This document shows, in pieces, positions 58,217-64,000 of a DNA stretch of 64,000 nt. This DNA comes from Mactromeris polynyma (taxonomy: Eukaryota; Mollusca; Bivalvia; Venerida; Mactridae). The translations under genes were made by a program, and so were the position numbers. Position 1 is the first letter of the stretch. Every line of letters starts with the position of its first letter. Below the pieces are notes generated by a model. That model did no database searches, had not been told where the DNA came from, and saw only the letters and a program-made list of their open reading frames with translations. The stretch is from NCBI GenBank assembly GCA_032209605.1, contig JASFXZ010000009.1, positions 16,541,553 through 16,605,552 on the forward strand, written 5' to 3'.

Positions 58217-58919
58217 GTTCAAATCAGCATATGCATGAATACGCAAGAAACTCCATGCAAAACATGCAAAATATGACACAATTCTCCGTGAACACTAACC
58301 AGTATCTGTCTCAAGTCCCTGTGAGTGCTATTCAGTGTATTCCACCTATGACAGTTCCTTTTCAAATGCCGTATGCAGGATTTCAGGCTTTCAGGCTACC
58401 ACAGGTAGATCAAGGACAACATCTAAATCCAATGATGAACATTACTGCCACGCCCCATGGATTACAAGAATACAACACTCCGCCTGAAACTCAGAGTCAA
58501 ATAACTACATCCCCAATGCCAAATGTCGATGAGCAGAACAGTCCCATGGAAATGCAGCCAACAGTAAACACAAGTGAATCTTTTTCGGTCAGTATGATAC
58601 CCAACCATACTGACGAAACACAACTCAAATCAGTTGTAACACAGCAACCGGATAAAAAATAGTGCGTTCGAGCAGATCTCCTAAGCGAAGCAACGCCAGT
58701 GCGAAAACAAAGGTGGCGTCACGTGCATCTTCAAAGGCAGAAAAACGTTCGCAATCTTCCAAACCATATAAGCGTAATAGTGTCAACAAAACAAATACTG
58801 ATAGTGATCTGTTTTCCCCCGATCTAAAAATAATTCTAATACACAATCTCAACAAAAGAAAACCGTGCTACCAGCAGATGACGGATTATCCCCAGGCGAA
58901 TCGACAGGTCAGAATATAG
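58213..58919 (+). pseudogene. Continuation of LINE ORF1 in two further frames
   Basis: 58,213-58,662 encodes a Met/Gln/Pro-rich stretch (FQMPYAGFQAFRLPQVDQGQ) ending at TAG. 58,662-58,919 encodes a Ser/Lys/Arg-rich tail (RSSRSPKRSNASAKTKVASR). Each step is a -1 shift from the previous frame, the second at an A run (58,654-58,659). Either two single-base losses broke one long ORF1, or the tail is a separate frame. No domain was recognised. Confidence 0.45.
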
Positions 58920-58927
58920 CACACTAG

Positions 58928-61900
58928 GACAACGATAAGAAGGTCACGCTGCGATGTTCTCTGCTAAATATACAAAGTGTCCAGTCAAGACGAAATAATA
59001 AATTAAACTCTCCTGAAGTAAAGAAAATTTTCAATAATAGTGATATCGTTTTATTTACTGAAACATGGGCTAATCAATTCACTGATTTTCATGTTGATAA
59101 TTTTGAGCATTTCTTTTTAAATCGTACAGAAAATAAAACAAGGAGTTAACGTTCTTCAGGTGGCATTTTAGCATATATTCGCAATGACTACGTTTCTTCT
59201 GATACATTAGTGTTTTGTAGTCAAGATGATATCATTTGTGTTAAGATAAAAGGCTCTAAGCTGGGTCTTTCTAGTGACTTATTTGTTTGCTTGTGTTATA
59301 TTGTTCCAGAGTGCAGTAGCAGAGTTGCAATGAACGAAGATAACATTTTCGATAGATTGTTAGAAAAAATCGCGACTTTAGATCAAGAGCAAAAAAATGG
59401 TTTTAATTTTGTTCTTTGTGGTGACATGAATGCTCGTACTTCAAACTTACCTGATTTTGTGAAAAATGATAATGTTAGGCATATTGATGTTTTGCCTGAT
59501 GATTATACAACTGATATCAATACTGATCGATACTCACAAGATACTGGCCATTTGAATAGTAATGGGACTTTGTTGTTAGAGTTGTGCAAACAGATCGGTC
59601 TTAGAATACTAAATGGTCGTGTACATGACAAAGTTGGTAAATATACTTTTACGGGAAATAGAGGTATAAAAAAAAATAAAAATAGCAGTGTTGTTGATTA
59701 TTTCTTATGTACACAAAATCTGTTTAAACATGTACAGTATTTTAACGTAAATGATCCTAATTTGTTATCGGATCACTGTTTAGTTAATTGCCATTTTTCT
59801 TTTGATAAACCTGTTGATACAATCGACCAAAATACGAAATGCTATGATACAGTAGATTACAAGTACACGTGGGATAGCGATAAAAGTAGTGTTTTTGTTG
59901 ATAGATTGTCATTAGAAGATACTGTGCTGAAACTAGATCTTTTTAAAAGAAATGTTGAAATGGCTTTGAATGTAAATGATATTAACATTTGTATTGATGA
60001 ATTAGGTGATATAGTTGATGAAGTGGTGTCACCTTTATTTAAGCGTAAAGTGTATGATAAAAATACAAATGTCAGTTCAACTGAAAACAATAAAAAATGG
60101 TACACACAAGAATGTGATGATAGAAGACAATTGTTTTATTCAGCATTAAATCTGTATAGAAATAACAAATCTGAAACGAATAGAGAATATATGGTTAATG
60201 CTAGATCTTTGTATAAGTCATGTATACGTAAAGCAAAATATGAATACGATAATGTGGAAACTAGTAAACTTGTTGACGCTAAATATAAAAATGCAAAATT
60301 ATACTGGAAAATGTTAAAAAATTGTGCTGGAGTAAAAGATAGTAATATTTCCTTAGATAGTATTGAACAGTATTTTAAATCTGTTAATAATCCAGAGGAC
60401 CCCTTTTTCACACCTGATGAGGATATTATACATTTTATAGAAAGATATGAAAACAATGAGTTTAATATTATGTTTCATGAATTAAACTTGCCATTTACAT
60501 CTAGAAATGTTTTAAATGCAATTAAACAGTTAAACAATAATAAAAGTGGTGGACCAGACATGTTTTTGAATGAATTTTTCACGCATGGCAAAACTGTGTT
60601 AATTCCTTATCTTGTATGTTTATTTAATAGAATTTTTGATATAGGTTATTTTCCTGAGGCATGGTCCGAAGGTTTTGTAATACCACTACACAAGAAAGGA
60701 AGCATTAATGAGGTAAACAATTACAGAGGGATTACACTGCTTAGTACATTAGGTAAATTGTTCACTAGAATCATTAACAATAGATTGACTGATTGGGCTG
60801 AAAAATATGGTGTGTATATAGAGGCACAAGCAGGTTTTCGCACGAATCTAGGTACTACCGACAATGTTTTTGTTCTACATGGTTTGATAAATCATATGAT
60901 AAACGCCGGTAAAAAATTGTATTGCGTATTTGTTGATTTCAGTAAAGCTTTTGATTATGTAAATCGTGACAATTTGTGGCATAAATTGATAAAACTTGGT
61001 TTAAGAGGAAATATTTTGAATATTATCAGGTCAATGTATGTAACTGTTAAGTCAAGAGTTAAATATTGTAATTCGTTAAGCGATAGTTTTGAATGCACTT
61101 TAGGAGTTAGACAAGGTGAATGTTTGTCGCCTTTTTTGTTTTCTATGTTTATAAATGATATTGAAGATATGTATACTAGTAATGGGTGTGAAGGTATTGA
61201 TTTATATATGTTTAAATTATTTCTTATATTGTATGCAGACGATATAGTTATTTTTGCAAATAATGCCATTGAGCTACAAAGAAACTTAGACTTGTTATTA
61301 GAATATTGTAACAAATGGAAACTTAAAGTTAATATTTCGAAAACCAAAGTTGTTATATTTAGAAAAGGCGGCAGATTACCAAATGATTTGTATTTTTATT
61401 ATGACGGTGAACCTATTGATATTGTTAACAGATTTATATATCTTGGAGTTGTTTTTACTTCTGGTGGCTCATTTCGGATGCTCAGAAAACACTATCTGGA
61501 CAAGCATTAAAGGCTATATTTAAAATGGATAAGTACTTGTATAAATTCACAACTATTACTATTAGGCATATAATTGAGCTATTTGATAAATTAATTGCTC
61601 CTATTTTAAACTATGGAAGTGAAGTGTGGGGGTTTAATAGAGGTGTAGCCATTGAAAGAGTACATATACAATTTTGCAAACGCATTTTAGGTATTAAAAC
61701 ATCAACACAAAATGATTTTATATATGGTGAATTGGGCAGAATGCCTCTTCAAAATGCAAGATATGTTAATATTTTAAAGTTTTGGGCTAAGATTGTAAAT
61801 GCAAATGAACATAGATATATAAGAAAAATATATGACACGTTATATAATGATATTTTTGACAATAATAGAGTAAATTGGTGTTTACTTACCAGAGATTTAC

Positions 61901-62439
61901 TATGTACACTTGGGTTTTATGAAGTATGGTTGTTTCAAACTATTGGGGATATCAAATTATTTGTATTAAATGTGAAACAAAGGATAAAAGATCAATTTTT
62001 ACAGAACTGGACCGGAAGACTTCAAGATTCTAGTAGAGCGTCATTATATAGATTCTTGTCATCTCATAATTTCCAACCATATCTTGATGTTGTTAATATT
62101 AAAAATTTTAGAATATGCATTTCTCGTTTACGTATCTCTTCTCATAGATTATGCATCGAAACAGGTCGTTGGAACAAACCAAGAGCTACCCCTGTTAATG
62201 AAAGAAAGTGTTTGTTATGTGAAGAATTAGAAGATGAGTTTCATTTTGTATTAAAATGCAATTTATATGTCGAGTTACGAAATAAATATATACCTGGATA
62301 TTTCTGGAGGCGCCCGAATATGCCCAAATTTATCGAACTTTTAAATTCTAGGAATAAGAAAATTATTAGGAACTTGGGAATTTATGTAGAAAAAGCTTTC
62401 AATGTTAGAACAAATACACTTTATCTAAACAACGTATGA
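58928..62439 (+). pseudogene. LINE ORF2: endonuclease-reverse transcriptase, one stop and one frameshift
   Basis: Open from 58,928, just after a stop. Apurinic-type endonuclease: LLNIQSVQSRRNN, DIVLFTETW, then a premature TAA at 59,147-59,149 within NKTRS*RSSGGILAYIRN, CGDMNAR (59,440), and SDHCLVNCHF (59,770). Reverse transcriptase: NNNKSGGPDMFLNEF, FVIPLHKKGS, NNYRGITLLSTLGKLF, EAQAGFRTNLGTTDN, VFVDFSKAFDYVNRDNLWHK, VRQGECLSPFLFSMFINDI and catalytic YADD (61,230). A one-base loss in the T run at 61,472-61,474 shifts the frame. The rest (SDAQKTLSGQALKAIFKMDK, LNYGSEVWGFNRG, and knuckle CLLCEELEDEFHFVLKC) runs to a stop at 62,439. No RNase H domain was seen. The clade was not determined, but it is shared with the fragments at 50,514-51,611 and 30,554-31,494. 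Confidence 0.88.
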
Positions 62440-63209
62440 TAAACTTAGTAAGTAGTATTAGCTTCATATCAGAAGATATAACATATATATTTTTAGCAAT
62501 TATTTGGTGTCTAATTCAATAAAATAAGTATATTCACTGTCCGTTAAGATTTTCAAATAAAGATATTCATCTCAGTGATATGAAAATATTATGTTATTAA
62601 ATTGGTGTTCGGCATATTTGTATACTTTTATTTATAAACTCATTCAAATTCAATTTTACGATTAGAATATGTTTTGATAAATTAAAGTAGTATTATATGT
62701 CTGTCAATGTGTAATGCTTTTTTATGTTTCTGGTTGCGATATTTATATATTATCGAGTATAAGTAATGTTGAATGTGCATATTTGTTGCCATCTTTATAA
62801 CTTTGCTATAGTGCATTATAACCTTGCAGATGACCTTATATTTCGTTTCGATAAGGAATCAATGCTAGGGACATGGTACTCCTATACTAATTATGATATA
62901 TATGTATATATATTGTATGTATTAGGATTATTGTCAATAGTAAATGTATTATGATCATGTTTTATACACACACACACGCACACGCACGCACACGCACATA
63001 TATATATATAAAACAGATTGTAGGGTTATAATTTTCATATAATTTTATAATGATATGTTAGTAATGTTGGTATGTTGATATTAATAATATGATATGTTCA
63101 TATTTTGATGTTCGCCATATTTATATTTATATCTGTTTGTATACTGTTTTGCCACATGGGTCTGTGACCTTCTGGTTTTAAACGAAATAAACTTTGAAAC
63201 TTTGAAAAC
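62440..63209 (+). other. 3' UTR of the LINE
   Basis: AT-rich, with a CACACACACGCA-type microsatellite at about 62,967-63,012 followed by a TA run. It ends in AATAAACTTTGAAACTTTGA plus AAAC, a short tandem terminus as in many LINEs. Confidence 0.7.
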
Positions 63210-63365
63210 TTTGTAATGTAATGGAATAGCAGATATTGAGCCGACGTCGGACCGATGTGCAAGTTTCGTTTTGGTTTCCGTAAATGGGCCTACATCAGGC
63301 CAACATCGGGCCGATGACGACATATATGTATGTTTTCCAAAATCATAAAAAAACTAGTGTCTAAG
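63210..63365. repeat. Paralogous unit, second copy, block 5
   Basis: TTTGTAATGTAATGGAATAG through AAAAACTAGTGTCTAAGT matches 24,547-24,690. Similarity ends at 63,365, where a new element begins. Confidence 0.85.
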
Positions 63366-64000
63366 TAATACCTCGGTCACATATCCAATCCGGCCGCCGT
63401 CCGATGATCGGCCGACGTATTTTTTCGCTCATCGCGCCGGCGGCCGGCCGATGATCGCACGGACATCGGGGCATTTTGGAGCGTCGGGCGGCGGCCGGAC
63501 TAATTTTAAGTCTCACTTAAAATTTTACCCGACGTCGGGCCCGGGAAGGAATCGTGCTGAGATCGGATCAAGATCGGACGATCATCGCACGGAGATCGCC
63601 CGACATCAGGGCCATTGTACATGCGCCGAGAAAAATCAAGGTGTGGCTAAGCGACATTTAAATCGGCCGGCGACCGTCCGATCGCCGGACGACCTCCGTC
63701 CGATGACTGTCGGGCGCCGGACGGTGCCCGTCAGGTGTCCGTCCGGAGACCGAGGAACTCCGACCAGTTCTTTGCAGATCACGTGGGTAAGTAGGTCCCG
63801 CCCTGCATCTTCAGCTTCTCGTTTCCAGTCAAGATGCCGAGAAGGAAAGTCGTTTCACGGCCAGAGACTCTCCCTCAGCCTCGCTATTCTCTGCTGCCGG
63901 TACATGAATCGATCACTGGTAAAATCCTGTATGCGAATGAAAGACTGTAGGATTTATAACTTATTTCTATACCATTTTCCAGTCGGCGCGCAACAGTCAC
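63366..64000 (+). mobile_element. GC-rich DNA transposon (Harbinger-like?), cut by the window end
   Basis: After TAA (63,366-63,368) the sequence changes to ACCTCGGTCACATATCCAAT and a GC-rich body with dense GGCCGACG, CGTCCGATGATCG and CCGGCCG motifs on both strands. The paralogous unit reads TTA (24,687-24,689) at the same place, so an insertion at a TWA site is likely. It contains a perfect 10-bp hairpin, AATTTTAAGT-CTC-ACTTAAAATT (63,502-63,524), and a small coding start at 63,834. The right end is not in the window, so the superfamily is an inference. Confidence 0.5.
63834..63950 (+). CDS. Short basic N-terminal exon inside the GC-rich element
   Basis: ATG at 63,834 (context AAGATGC) opens MPRRKVVSRPETLPQPRYSL, then LPVHESITG, with a plausible donor GG|GTAAAATC-like at 63,919. 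Without splicing it stops at 63,950. A basic N-terminus in a transposon-like body parallels the start at 41,852. Function unknown. Confidence 0.3.
   Translation: MPRRKVVSRPETLPQPRYSLLPVHESITGKILYANERL

Larger units (their letters stand above)
57250..63219 (+). mobile_element. Nearly full-length LINE with 10-bp target duplications
   Basis: The perfect duplication TTTGTAATGT (57,250-57,259 and 63,210-63,219) flanks 5950 bp. The empty site is preserved at 24,547-24,556 in the paralogous unit. The content is ORF1 (open from the first base, so the element is 5'-truncated inside ORF1), ORF2 with endonuclease, reverse transcriptase and zinc knuckle, a ~770-bp 3' UTR with a CA microsatellite, and a terminus AATAAACTTTGAAACTTTGA. 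One nonsense codon and one frameshift in ORF2 make it inactive as it stands, but it is much younger than the other LINEs here. Confidence 0.92.

Overview
The window is nuclear DNA of an animal, most likely a bivalve mollusc. The reasons are an intron-containing uracil-DNA glycosylase gene with GT-AG splice sites, several non-LTR retrotransposon (LINE) families, tRNA-derived SINEs, and two dispersed repeats with internal ~160-170 bp tandem cores of the kind known from bivalves. The sequence is AT-rich and gene-poor. Species was not determined.

Layout. 1-11,200: satellite-rich block. Inverted arms of GCAGTAA/TTACTGC motifs (20-215 and 11,009-11,200) enclose a ~380-bp tandem repeat, a SINE, a small inverted-repeat element, an inverted minisatellite and a ~60-copy, 75-bp array with a higher-order period of 18-19 units. 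11,200-24,860: transposable-element remnants, including foldback elements, elements with terminal inverted repeats and two copies of a GGACGGACATTA-rich repeat. 25,381-29,833 (+): four coding exons of a complete UNG-family uracil-DNA glycosylase, the only well-supported host gene. 29,835-35,690: a decayed L1/Tx1-like LINE on the minus strand, interrupted by two further insertions, one of which holds a TTAA-flanked element. 36,200-38,233 (-): a probable last coding exon and long 3' UTR of an unidentified host gene. 38,300-54,500: dispersed repeats, a PIF/Harbinger-like remnant with TTA target duplications, a 5'-truncated LINE (50,514-51,620, minus) and a 44-bp minisatellite. 54,593-64,000: a second copy of the unit seen at 16,285-24,690, split by a nearly full-length LINE (57,260-63,209) and followed by a GC-rich Harbinger-like element that runs off the window.

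The paralogous units at 16.3-24.7 kb and 54.6-63.4 kb are informative because each provides empty sites for insertions in the other: three insertions in the first copy, and a LINE plus a terminal DNA element in the second. No operon, CRISPR, rRNA or functional tRNA gene was seen. No protein system beyond UNG and mobile-element proteins can be supported. The points most worth following are the unusual UNG active-site loops, the higher-order 75-bp array inside inverted arms, and the paired-unit insertion history.
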